Source: an uncultured Clostridia bacterium
Lineage (GTDB): Bacteria > Bacillota > Clostridia > Peptostreptococcales > Anaerovoracaceae
Length of the DNA: 64,000 nucleotides
Direction of reading: 5' to 3'
NCBI GenBank assembly: GCA_937900415.1
Contig: CALCEY010000010.1
Location: 186,001 to 250,000, forward strand
The position numbers and the translations under genes were made by a program. Under the pieces are notes generated by a model. That model was not told the DNA's origin. It made no database searches and saw nothing but the letters and a program-made list of their open reading frames with translations. Below, piece after piece: positions 23,797 through 32,774 of this stretch; the first letter of the stretch is position 1; each line of letters begins with the position of its first letter.

Positions 23797-26682
23797 TTAT
23801 TTTATAGATTTCTTTCTGCCTGCAATCACAGTTGCAACAAGCCCACCTGCCGTTACAAACAGAAGAACAAACCATAACGCAAGAGCGCTGCTGTCTCCGG
23901 TCTGCGGACTGTTTACCCCGGTAGCTGGGGCGTCCTTATTATCGTCCGGTTTGCTTGTATCATCCGGTTCAGAAGGTCTGCTCGGATCGGTGGGATCGGT
24001 TGTCTCGCTTCCTCCGCCAGTATTATCACCTGTGCTGCCGCCGGACTTCCACTGTGCATAATAGGTGGTGTCTGTCACAGGCGCAGGAATTGCCTGATCC
24101 GGTGCATATGCATTTCCGGAACCATCCGCTGCGGTATTCCAGCCATTAAAGACCTTGTCGCCATTTTGGGGATTTTCCGGAAGGGTCAAATTTCCAAATG
24201 ACGGCACCTGATAGCTCTTTTGGGTATCCGCATCATGCCAAGCCCCACCATTGGCATTAAAAGTCACATTAACGCTCTCTGCTGCGCCGACATAAGTCAG
24301 ATAATGTGCCCTATCCTTTTCCTTGCTCTGGCCGATAACCAAGAGCTTGCCTGCATTATTCCCACTTGAATTAGGCATATACTTGCTTGGCACGAAAAGC
24401 CTTCCCGCATCGGCTGCTGCGGTTTGGATTTCACCGCCGGCCGCTTCTGTATAGAGCACAAGTGGCGTGCCGTTGTTAATAACAGTCCCATCCTCTACTT
24501 TTTCAATATTTTCATCGTAGCTGGTAAGGTGTACCGGGTGAGCGCTGTCCGCTCCGGTATAAAAATCAGATACAGTAATCACAGCACCCGGGAAAAGTGC
24601 AACATCGTTATCTTCACCAATCCTGACGTTATCCTGAATAGCAAAAGTACCGATTTTTGTCGCTGCCGCGTTAGAAGTTGCATCACTCATCACGCAGACA
24701 CCATCGCCATTCCCTCCCGCAGCTGATGTATTTCCGTTTATAATAGTCTCCTCTTGCAGATAAGCAACACCCTCCGGAGCGATAAGAAGACCACCGCCTG
24801 CAAATGCACTGTTATTCTTGATTACCGTCTTACCCTTCACAATCAGAGTACCGGAGCCAACGTAGATAGCGCCTCCCATGCCGCCCTCCAAGTCTGCTCT
24901 TTTCTGCGTGGCCTGATTGTTGTTCAATGTGCAATCTGTGAGCGAGACATTGCACGGGCTGATCATATTGCCGGATCTATCCGTGATGTCCTCCATCATT
25001 ATGGCGCCTCCCATGCCGTCCACACATTTATTGCCCTCAAGCGTCACACGTGTCATATCCACGTTGCTGCCCGCCAAATACATTGCACCCGCGTAATACC
25101 CATAGCCGGGTTTAGAGTCATCGGTCGGTTTGTACTCGACGGAATTGTTGTTAATGGTGGTATCCATGATGGTCAGATCCGTACATTCCGCATGTAGAGC
25201 CCCGCTTTCCGAGCCACCGGTGTAGTTGCCGGAAATATCGGAATCCGAAATGGTCAATTTCGCAAACGCATCCGCTTCGCCAACGACCAAAATTCCGCCT
25301 ACACCGCCATTGCCATACGTTGAGTGCGGTGCGGCAGAGTTTCCGGTGATGGTCATGTGCTCCATTGTAACATCGGACGCACCATTTATGTAAAACGCAC
25401 CGGCAAACGCCATATTGACATCCCCGCATTGATTGTCCTTAACCGTGCTGTTCTTAAGTTCAGCCTTAGTATTTTCCAAATGGATTATACCGCCGTGATA
25501 ATTGGTACTCTCCGCCTTTGTATCTTTAATAACAGCTCCATCCATGATAAGAGTTACTTCAGAACAGTAAATCGCACCGCCATCGCTTGTAAATGGACTC
25601 CACATTTCTCCGGGGAAAGTACTGGTTGTATTTCCGCTGAATGTAGGTGCTGCCGCTGCCTCCTCCGGCTTTGTGATAGTAACAGTAGCATTCTGTGCAT
25701 ACAGGCCGCCGCCATAGCTACCGGCACTGGAGTTCAAAATGTTCTGTGAGATTGAGCCTCCGGTCATGATGAATACGGCATCCTCGCTTTCACTGCCTTC
25801 TATATAAACGCCTGCTCCGTATCTGCCGCTGTTATCGGTGATATTACCGCCGGACATTTCAAAGATAGAACCCGCACCAACAATCAGCACACCGCCGCCG
25901 CAACCATTTGTACCTGAATTTTTCTTGCCTGCCATATTACCGTGAATAGAGCCGTTATTCATTTTGAATGACGCACCATTCCGAATCTGGATTGCGGCGC
26001 TCGTTGAGATGCCGCTGCTTGCCAAGTTTTGATTGCCGAAGACTTCACCGCCGCTCATGGAAAGACCGGCATTTTCGCCTTTCACTACCAAAGCGGCACG
26101 CTCATCATTAAAGGCACCGTTCGACTGTGAGCTCACCCAACCGGACAAGGCTGCACCGTCCTTGATGGCAGCACTTCCCTCACAGGAAATAAGACCACAC
26201 TGTCCGGCGCTGTTTGTAGTACCTGATGTGGACGCCGTCAACGCTCCCTCAATATTCAAATACCCGCCTTCCTTAACCTGAATGAAATTAGCAAACGTCA
26301 AATCGCCGGGCTTACCGGATGTTTCAGCACCTGCAACAGTAACGGCGCCCTGAAGAGTCAGCGTTGCATTGGAAGGAACAACAAACTCACCAATAGCAGA
26401 CATAGTCGGCCGGACAATCTTAGCTGCAACACCATTTGTTAAATCTCCTACCAGCGTGATATGAACATTACCCGGAATGGTAATGGCCGTGTCAGCTGTA
26501 TCCTTTGTAAGTGTTCCTCTGATGTGTATGGTCGTGTCGGAGGTGGCTGATTCGACCTCTTGTTTTAATGAATCCCATGACATAACTGTAGTCTCTTCTC
26601 TCGCAAATGCCGTCATAGGCACGAGCATGAGCACCATGCAGACAGCCAGCAGAATACTCAAAAATCTTCGCTTTGTTTTCAT
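23797..26682 (-). CDS. Large beta-helix surface protein with sortase signal
   Basis: A 961-residue cell-wall protein. Signal peptide: residues 1-27 (basic start, hydrophobic core, cleavage near AFA). Residues of about 50-780 are a right-handed parallel beta-helix made of many short coils rich in GG, N and small residues (GGGVLIVG, GGAIYC, GGAIMMED). Residues of about 804-880 are a Listeria/Bacteroides-type repeat (VNVTFNANGG to YYAQW). A Pro/Asp/Thr linker follows, then the sorting signal SPQTG near residue 925 with a hydrophobic span and an AGRKK tail. ACAAGGAGG precedes the start. Codon use looks more G+C-rich than in the core genes. It is probably an adhesin; no sortase is present in the window. 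Confidence 0.9.
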   Translation of the reverse strand: MKTKRRFLSILLAVCMVLMLVPMTAFAREETTVMSWDSLKQEVESATSDTTIHIRGTLTKDTADTAITIPGNVHITLVGDLTNGVAAKIVRPTMSAIGEFVVPSNATLTLQGAVTVAGAETSGKPGDLTFANFIQVKEGGYLNIEGALTASTSGTTNSAGQCGLISCEGSAAIKDGAALSGWVSSQSNGAFNDERAALVVKGENAGLSMSGGEVFGNQNLASSGISTSAAIQIRNGASFKMNNGSIHGNMAGKKNSGTNGCGGGVLIVGAGSIFEMSGGNITDNSGRYGAGVYIEGSESEDAVFIMTGGSISQNILNSSAGSYGGGLYAQNATVTITKPEEAAAAPTFSGNTTSTFPGEMWSPFTSDGGAIYCSEVTLIMDGAVIKDTKAESTNYHGGIIHLENTKAELKNSTVKDNQCGDVNMAFAGAFYINGASDVTMEHMTITGNSAAPHSTYGNGGVGGILVVGEADAFAKLTISDSDISGNYTGGSESGALHAECTDLTIMDTTINNNSVEYKPTDDSKPGYGYYAGAMYLAGSNVDMTRVTLEGNKCVDGMGGAIMMEDITDRSGNMISPCNVSLTDCTLNNNQATQKRADLEGGMGGAIYVGSGTLIVKGKTVIKNNSAFAGGGLLIAPEGVAYLQEETIINGNTSAAGGNGDGVCVMSDATSNAAATKIGTFAIQDNVRIGEDNDVALFPGAVITVSDFYTGADSAHPVHLTSYDENIEKVEDGTVINNGTPLVLYTEAAGGEIQTAAADAGRLFVPSKYMPNSSGNNAGKLLVIGQSKEKDRAHYLTYVGAAESVNVTFNANGGAWHDADTQKSYQVPSFGNLTLPENPQNGDKVFNGWNTAADGSGNAYAPDQAIPAPVTDTTYYAQWKSGGSTGDNTGGGSETTDPTDPSRPSEPDDTSKPDDNKDAPATGVNSPQTGDSSALALWFVLLFVTAGGLVATVIAGRKKSIK

Positions 26683-27513
26683 ACTCTTTTTCCTCCTTGT
26701 TGAAATAAATTCAGACTTTCACTATAAATTTCCGCAACGCAAAAGGCATACCCTACCCGATGCTGAACGGGCAAAGTACGCCTTCTGAAATGCCATATAA
26801 TTTACAAAAAAAAGCAGACATAATTAGCCGCGGCTGAACGGCTGTTAAATTGTAACCCACTTTTCTCATTTCTGTCAAGACTCCTCCATATACAATTTTA
26901 CATATACATATTACCACACAAATCCGCTTTTTTCAAGCGTTTTCACAATCCCGTCGAACAGCCTGCCGTTGAGATTGTACAAAACAATGCGAAGTTCTTC
27001 TCTATGCCTTTCAACGTTAAAAATGCCTGTCTCAAGCCGTTTACAGTGAATAAAAATGCAAGTGGCAATGATAATCCTTGCCTGCCGCAGTCCCAAGACT
27101 TCAAACGTTACATTTGGTTAGCCGTAAATCAGTTAAGCGTTTACGGCTTATCTTGCCCTTGCCTTTATCTCGTTCATTTTGCTAACCCAAAGCAAAGCGT
27201 TTTCCGCCTGTCAGCAGGTTTATATGCAGAGCCCTGTGATTTTTCTTTAAGTGCCTTGCGTAACGCTGTCCCCCACAAACCGTCCGGTTTTTGTTTCTCC
27301 TTATGTGAATGAGAGGTTTGGTAAATTGTAATCGCCGACTTTCGCATAAGCGCCGCCCATTTTTTCAAATAACGATTCCATTGCAGATTCTTACAAATTC
27401 TCTGTTTCGGATTGCTCTGCAATATACCTTTCCTATTGTCTTTACCACTCGTTTTTAATACCTTCATTACAGTACCTTATCATTTTGCAGACATCTCCTG
27501 TTTTTTCCTCCAA
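26683..27513. other. 831-base stretch without a supported gene
   Basis: This stretch carries the ribosome site and upstream region of the large surface protein. An imperfect hairpin lies in the leader at about 26743-26783 (arms AGGCATAC and GTACGCCT). A 9-bp inverted repeat AGCCGTAAA/TTTACGGCT lies at 27120-27148. Two short minus-strand open frames (26911-27096 and 27174-27467) have no recognised family and no ribosome site. Decayed mobile DNA is plausible. Confidence 0.4.
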
Positions 27514-28287
27514 TCAATACGTAAAACCCGTATCAGGTGAGGAATATTCCTCGAGCCTCGTCCGGTAAGCGTCCATTACCGCTTCTTCATAAGCGAGTTC
27601 AGGTTCGTTCACTTTCAGTACGTTTTTCATAAACCATTTTGTAAACATGGGATTGAGTATCAATAACGGCCCTATTATATAGGTGGCAAAAAAGTTATTT
27701 ACCCTTATTCCCTCCTCTTTGATTTCGGGATTCATTCCTACGCCTCTGTCGGTCATAAATAAGTATTTATCCGATATATCGCCGTAGCCGTAGCCGAATA
27801 CGCTCTTGAAGCCTACGATTTTTATATCTTCCTTTGGCGAGTCGGGGCTTCTCTTCAGCTTATCATCCTGAGCTTCGCCGGGAACGCTAAAGTTTCCGAG
27901 ATAAAGAGAATTGAATCTCTTTCTTGCCTTTCTCTCAGCTGAAAAATCCAATATACCCAGTCCGTCGCATACTTTTTTATCTTCTTCTCTTATTTCCTTT
28001 GCAAAGATTTCTCCGGCATTGCCTGTGATTAAAAAGCCAACGCCCCGGTCTATTCTATCTTTGATTACGTCCCTGTATCCGGACAGAGCTTCTATCGCCA
28101 AAAGCTGACCTCTCTCCGTAGTGGTTCCCATGTATATCAAATCAGGCTTTTCCTTTACGAACAGAGGCTCGTCCTTGAGGCTTGTATTTACTATTTCCGC
28201 CTCCGGAAGGCAGCGGCTCAGATAAGCCACGTTGGCAAGGTCTCCGTAAAGATTGCATATCTCAGGGAAAAGAACTTCTATCTTCAT
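27514..28287 (-). CDS. GatD-like glutamine amidotransferase homologue without the catalytic dyad (copy 1)
   Basis: A 257-residue protein that follows GatD, the glutaminase partner of MurT, from NLYGDLANV at the start to the NP motif near the end. In GatD the nucleophile lies in a Cys-Gly-Gly-Tyr-Gln elbow; here the aligned text is LITGNAGEIF with Thr in place of Cys. The catalytic His of the GTYLHGP motif is replaced in ATYIIGP. So it should not hydrolyse glutamine and may be a structural or regulatory subunit. It overlaps the upstream MurT-like gene by four bases and is the last gene of the operon. Confidence 0.85.
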   Translation of the reverse strand: MKIEVLFPEICNLYGDLANVAYLSRCLPEAEIVNTSLKDEPLFVKEKPDLIYMGTTTERGQLLAIEALSGYRDVIKDRIDRGVGFLITGNAGEIFAKEIREEDKKVCDGLGILDFSAERKARKRFNSLYLGNFSVPGEAQDDKLKRSPDSPKEDIKIVGFKSVFGYGYGDISDKYLFMTDRGVGMNPEIKEEGIRVNNFFATYIIGPLLILNPMFTKWFMKNVLKVNEPELAYEEAVMDAYRTRLEEYSSPDTGFTY

Positions 28288-29663
28288 GCCGTCTCACCTC
28301 TTTCCTCCATGGCCTTTTCAACATTTGCGGCTACGCTGTTGCATAGCGATATGGAATCCGTGCCGTAGAAAATATATACGTCCGTTCCGCTTTCCAGCTT
28401 CAACGCCTTATGTGAATCCAGCTCCCTTTCTACGAAGGATATTCTCTCGTCATCTATCCCCGCCATTTTAAGCCTCAAATAATAATCCTTGGCTCTCGGC
28501 CCCGTAACTACTATGTTCTTAATATCTTCCTTGTTGAGAAACTCAAAATCCGCGTCATAAAGCCAGCACACGTTTTCAGACCAGTGCTTGCTGTCTCCCA
28601 GGCTGTTCATCATAAGTATAAGCTCCTTATTCCCCGGCCTCCCCGCAACATAGTCAAATGCTCTCGAAGCTCCCAAAGCGTTTTTATCCTTTGCCATCTG
28701 TTTTATGATGCGGTAGCTGCCCACTTCTTTAACATCGAATCTGCTCTTGACTATACGGATTTTTCCAAGGAGCTCTTCTATTCTTTCGCGGCTGTAACCC
28801 AGCTCCCTAAACAATGAAACTACGGCTACGACATTATATATATTAAATACGCTGTCGTTCAGCAGCCTGTATTTTCCGGTTTTACCGCCGTCCTCTACTT
28901 CTATGGTCATATTTGCAAGGTCTGCGTTTTTCCCCTTATAGTCACATTCCGGCGACTTAAAGCCGCAGTCGGGACAATAGGCTTTGCCTATGTGATGATA
29001 CCTTAAACGGTCATATTTTAAAATACTGCTGCACCTGGGGCATATTTGCAGATCGTTTATAAGATTGACGCATTCTTTAACGTCTGTATCAAGACTTTCT
29101 ATGCCGAAATACTTTCTCTCGTTTTTCGGTGCTATGCCGCAGGCAATGAGATCGTCGCCGTTGATTATAAGCTTTGTTTCAGGCGGCATCTCTTCCGTCA
29201 GGATTCTGGCTATAAATTCAGGATGGCCGTTTCTCATTATCGAATCCCTTGTCAGATTGTTTATAAGCAGAAGCTCCGGCTTTAACGCAGGGAAAAGCAA
29301 CGGCGCAGACCTTTCGTCCATTTCAAGAAGCGCTGCGTCGTACTTGGTTTTTCCAAAAATTCCCGCGCCCATGATAAGAGCCGTAGCTATTCCTGTATTT
29401 ATATTGGAGCCGAGGCTGTTGTTGAGCACCCTCTTGCCATCTTGGCTGAACATATCTATCGCAAGGTTGCACACCGTAGTCTTGCCGTTTGTTCCTGTTA
29501 CGCCGATTATAGTCTTTGGTTTTTTTATGATTTTCAAAAAAGAAGGGCATAATTTTAAAGCTACTACCCCGGGAAAGTTGGTTCCGTTATGTCTCGTTAT
29601 TTTAAGCGCTATGACTGACAGCTTCGCTGCCCACAGCGCAATAAAAAATCTTATTTTGTCCAT
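28284..29663 (-). CDS. MurT-like Mur ligase family protein (copy 1)
   Basis: A 459-residue ligase. The Mur ATP loop is GVTGTNGKTT at about residues 56-65. The MurT-type zinc ribbon is CPRCSS...CPDCG (about 217-245), and the C-terminal DUF1727-like domain includes WLYDADFEFL. MurT with GatD amidates the D-Glu of lipid II using glutamine-derived ammonia. Here the partner lacks glutaminase residues, and a shared RNGHPEF motif in place of the usual RDQLDRYGE sets both copies in this operon apart. It is probably a cytoplasmic amide-forming ligase acting on an envelope precursor; the substrate is unknown. Confidence 0.88.
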   Translation of the reverse strand: MDKIRFFIALWAAKLSVIALKITRHNGTNFPGVVALKLCPSFLKIIKKPKTIIGVTGTNGKTTVCNLAIDMFSQDGKRVLNNSLGSNINTGIATALIMGAGIFGKTKYDAALLEMDERSAPLLFPALKPELLLINNLTRDSIMRNGHPEFIARILTEEMPPETKLIINGDDLIACGIAPKNERKYFGIESLDTDVKECVNLINDLQICPRCSSILKYDRLRYHHIGKAYCPDCGFKSPECDYKGKNADLANMTIEVEDGGKTGKYRLLNDSVFNIYNVVAVVSLFRELGYSRERIEELLGKIRIVKSRFDVKEVGSYRIIKQMAKDKNALGASRAFDYVAGRPGNKELILMMNSLGDSKHWSENVCWLYDADFEFLNKEDIKNIVVTGPRAKDYYLRLKMAGIDDERISFVERELDSHKALKLESGTDVYIFYGTDSISLCNSVAANVEKAMEERGETA

Positions 29664-29692
29664 GTCTGAATAAGTTCTTGCGAACGCTCCTT

Positions 29693-30688
29693 TTATTTTA
29701 TAGCTTTAAGCATTACGCTGTAGGTTCCCATATTAAGCTTTGGATACTGGCTCAAATCCTGTCCCGGATAACTGTTGCCCTCGATGAGCAACGGACCGTG
29801 CTCCTTGCTTATGGCTACGTCCCAGCCGACGTAACGTATCTGAGGTACTACTTTTGCGGCCTCTGTCACCATCTCTTTTATCTCAGACCACATCGGAATC
29901 TGAAATCCGTTTATGGCGGTTCCTGTGTCCGGATGTTTCGGATAATTATTTCTGTCTTTATCGTATCCGTCTGTCACAACTAATCCGGTCTCCATATCAA
30001 AGATTGAGGAAATACCGCCGCTGTTGAAATTGTCCACCACGTGACCGTCCTTACCCATTCTGAAGCACCCTGCGGCGAAGGCCACCTCATCTCCGTTAAG
30101 AATGGTTATAAGCCTTACCGTGTTTACGGAGCTTTTGCAAAGGCTGTTCATAATATCGTTTTGAACCACCACTTCTTCAACCAGCCTTGCGCTATTTTTC
30201 ATAAGCAAATCGTAAAGCTCCCTCGGCTGATAATCTGCCGTTTTATAGATGTCTATACCTTTTCCGCAGCATTGATCCAAAGGCTTTGCGATTATTTTTT
30301 CCTTGCCCTGCAAAAAATTTTCAAAGGCTTCAAAGTTTTCTCCGTCTAAAAGCAGCCATTCTCTCTTAAGAAATTTACTGAATTTAAGGTTGAATTCGGC
30401 TTTATCCTCAAAGAAATGAGCGTAACTCAAATCGTTAAGTCTTTTAACGAGACCGTTGTTCTTTGAAATAGTCAAAACATTGGCTCTTTCTTCCTTCGTC
30501 ATGTCATACATGTCAAAAGTCTCGTAATCCACATATCCCGAACCGTATTTTACGGTACACGCCAGACAGTCGGCCAGCACAAGGGGCCACCACTTCTTAT
30601 TTATCTTGCTCACTCTCTTGGCTGACTCTATAAATCCCCTGTAATTGGTATTTGTCAGTCTTTTCATTAAAAATTTCAAATTTATCAT
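29693..30688 (-). CDS. ATP-grasp protein (sugar-transfer-associated type)
   Basis: A 331-residue ATP-grasp enzyme of the group often found in polysaccharide clusters. KREWLLLDGENF leads into KEKIIAKPLDQCCGKGI, the nucleotide-binding Lys and Gly-rich loop; VNTVRLITIL and VGWDVAISKEHGPLLIEGNSYPG give the metal-binding Asp, Glu and Asn. Such enzymes join a carboxylate to an amine with ATP. It lies between two MurT/GatD-like pairs, eight bases after one and 29 bases before the other, so it is likely part of the same pathway. AGGTGG precedes the ATG. Confidence 0.85.
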   Translation of the reverse strand: MINLKFLMKRLTNTNYRGFIESAKRVSKINKKWWPLVLADCLACTVKYGSGYVDYETFDMYDMTKEERANVLTISKNNGLVKRLNDLSYAHFFEDKAEFNLKFSKFLKREWLLLDGENFEAFENFLQGKEKIIAKPLDQCCGKGIDIYKTADYQPRELYDLLMKNSARLVEEVVVQNDIMNSLCKSSVNTVRLITILNGDEVAFAAGCFRMGKDGHVVDNFNSGGISSIFDMETGLVVTDGYDKDRNNYPKHPDTGTAINGFQIPMWSEIKEMVTEAAKVVPQIRYVGWDVAISKEHGPLLIEGNSYPGQDLSQYPKLNMGTYSVMLKAIK

Positions 30689-30695
30689 ATTCCAC

Positions 30696-31394
30696 CTACT
30701 TAATCGTTCTCTGAAGTTCGTTTAATCTGTATTCATATGCTTCCATTATTTCCTTTTCAAAGCAAAGCCCGTCGTCAAGACCGAGCAATCTTAAAAGATA
30801 TTTTGTAAAGCCCGGATTTATTATGAGAAACGGTCCCAGAGAATATGTGGCAAAGAAATTATTCACATGAATTCCTTCGTTTTTTGTCTCCGGATTCATT
30901 CCGATTCCCTTTTCCACGGAGATAAAAGGCTTGTTGAAATCTCCGTATGCAAAGGAAAATTGACTCTTATGCCCAAGCATCTTCATCCCCTCGAATTCTC
31001 CTATAAACTGAGAATTATGCCTGTCCCTGTTCATATATCTTTCAGAATAAAAGTCGAACAGTCCGAGTCCTTCTATCTTACGCTCGCCGTCTTTGATATA
31101 ATTTCCGAAGAGCTCTACAGCATTACCCGTGACTAAAAAAACCATTCCCCTGTCTATCATTTCTTTCAGCTTAGACTTATGAGGCTTTAGAGCTTCAAGC
31201 ACCATTTCCTGTTTTTTCTCCGTGTTGCACCCCATATATACCATATCCACATCTCCGCCGAGAAAAGCCGGTTCTTCTTTGTGATTAGTCTCTATCACCT
31301 GTATTTCCGGATTACAGCGCCTGAAATATTCCATGTTGTACTTTTCACCGTAAATATTGCCCAGCTCGCTAAAGAGCAGCTCTACCTTCTTCAT
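30696..31394 (-). CDS. GatD-like glutamine amidotransferase homologue without the catalytic dyad (copy 2)
   Basis: A 232-residue paralogue of the 27514-28287 protein. It has NIYGEKYNM at the start and the family LGLFDFYSER. The nucleophile elbow reads LVTGNAVELF (no Cys), and the His position reads ATYSLGPFL (no His). Loss of both residues in both copies means the change is shared and old, not a random mutation. It overlaps the MurT-like gene upstream by four bases. The predicted role is a non-hydrolytic partner of that ligase. Confidence 0.85.
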   Translation of the reverse strand: MKKVELLFSELGNIYGEKYNMEYFRRCNPEIQVIETNHKEEPAFLGGDVDMVYMGCNTEKKQEMVLEALKPHKSKLKEMIDRGMVFLVTGNAVELFGNYIKDGERKIEGLGLFDFYSERYMNRDRHNSQFIGEFEGMKMLGHKSQFSFAYGDFNKPFISVEKGIGMNPETKNEGIHVNNFFATYSLGPFLIINPGFTKYLLRLLGLDDGLCFEKEIMEAYEYRLNELQRTIK

Positions 31395-32764
31395 CTGCCC
31401 TGCGCCTCCTTTGCTTTTTCAACTATCATATCCCTTATGTTTCTGGCCTTTGTGACGAAATCTATCTCAAAGAGAACATAAACCTTTTCTATGCCCTCCG
31501 TGTCAATATGATCTGCTATATCCTTTTCCTGCTCTACGCATACGATTTTTTCCTCCGGGATTCCCGCAAGAAGCAGTCTCAGCTTATGGTTTAAAAACAT
31601 ATGTCCGCCTACGACTATCTTTTTAATGTTAGGGCTGTTTAAAAACTCATAATCAGTTTCGTACAGCCACGTCAGCGTTTCCGGCGGATGATTCTTATCC
31701 TGAAGCTCATCCAGCAGAAAAACCACTATCTTGTCCGAAGGCTCTTTCGCCATGTATTCAAATACAGTGGAGGCGGCGCTGATATTCTGGCTTTTGGCGC
31801 CGTAGGTGTAATACTTTATTCCGTTATATTCTACGCATGTTTCCCTTATCTTGGTTACCTGCTGGGTTTTAAGAAAGTCAGCTATTTCTTCCCGGCTCCT
31901 TCCTATTTCTCTCAGAACGGCTATGCAGGAAAGTACGTTGTATGAATTGTATGCAGCGTCAGAAATGAGAGGATAGACGAATTCTTCCCCGTTTTCTCTT
32001 ATTGTCATCTTTTTCACTTCCAGATCCACATCAGAAGCGAAATACTTCGCTTCAGGCGTCCTGAAACCGCATCCGTCGCAGTAAAAATCACCTATATGTC
32101 TATATATTCTGTATTTATATTCAATACGCTTACCGCACACGGGACATATTTCAATGTCTCTGACACAGTTTTCAAAAGGCTTCGCATCTATGTCAGTCAT
32201 CCCGTAATAAACCCGCTTTGATTTTTCGGCAAGCTGTGAACTTATAGGATCGTTGGCGTTAAGTATGGCGACGGTCTTATCTCCCAGCATATCGAAAGTC
32301 CTGTTTACTATGTCAAATATGAATTCCGGATGACCGTTTCTTCTCAGCGAATCCTTGCAGATATTTGTTACCAGTATATAATCCGGCTTTATCTGCCCCA
32401 TGGAAACGTCCAGCGTTCTTTCATCGGCCTCGAGCACAGAAGCGTCATATACAGGCTTGTTGAAAACATTTACGCATCTCATAAGGTTGAGCGCAAATCC
32501 GGCATATAAATTAGCGCCCCAGTCGTTGAAAGAAACCTTATATCCTTCCGATGTAAGCTTATTATTGATGAGCGCCGATGTGGTGGACTTTCCGTTAGTT
32601 CCTGTAATAGCTATCACCAGCGGCGGTTTTTTGATGTATTCCAAAAATTTCGGGCAAAGCTTGAATGCTAAAAGTCCCGGTCTGTCGTTTCTTTCCTGTC
32701 CTCTCAGCTTGTACACCCACATTGCAAATTTTGAAATCCACAATGTAATATAAAATCTAATCAT
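31391..32764 (-). CDS. MurT-like Mur ligase family protein (copy 2)
   Basis: A 457-residue paralogue of the 28284-29663 ligase. The ATP loop is AITGTNGKST, EADERT and RNGHPEF are shared with copy 1, and the zinc ribbon is CPVCGK...CDGCG. In the C-terminal domain WLYETDYEFL has Glu where copy 1 has Asp, so the two ligases may differ in acceptor. TTTAGGAGG gives a strong ribosome site. It is ten bases after the cardiolipin synthase gene. Confidence 0.88.
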   Translation of the reverse strand: MIRFYITLWISKFAMWVYKLRGQERNDRPGLLAFKLCPKFLEYIKKPPLVIAITGTNGKSTTSALINNKLTSEGYKVSFNDWGANLYAGFALNLMRCVNVFNKPVYDASVLEADERTLDVSMGQIKPDYILVTNICKDSLRRNGHPEFIFDIVNRTFDMLGDKTVAILNANDPISSQLAEKSKRVYYGMTDIDAKPFENCVRDIEICPVCGKRIEYKYRIYRHIGDFYCDGCGFRTPEAKYFASDVDLEVKKMTIRENGEEFVYPLISDAAYNSYNVLSCIAVLREIGRSREEIADFLKTQQVTKIRETCVEYNGIKYYTYGAKSQNISAASTVFEYMAKEPSDKIVVFLLDELQDKNHPPETLTWLYETDYEFLNSPNIKKIVVGGHMFLNHKLRLLLAGIPEEKIVCVEQEKDIADHIDTEGIEKVYVLFEIDFVTKARNIRDMIVEKAKEAQGR

Positions 32765-32774
32765 CCGTTTCCTC

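Noticed and set aside
27174..27467. 97-codon minus-strand frame
   Set aside because: No ribosome site and no recognisable motif; mentioned only as part of the gene-free stretch.
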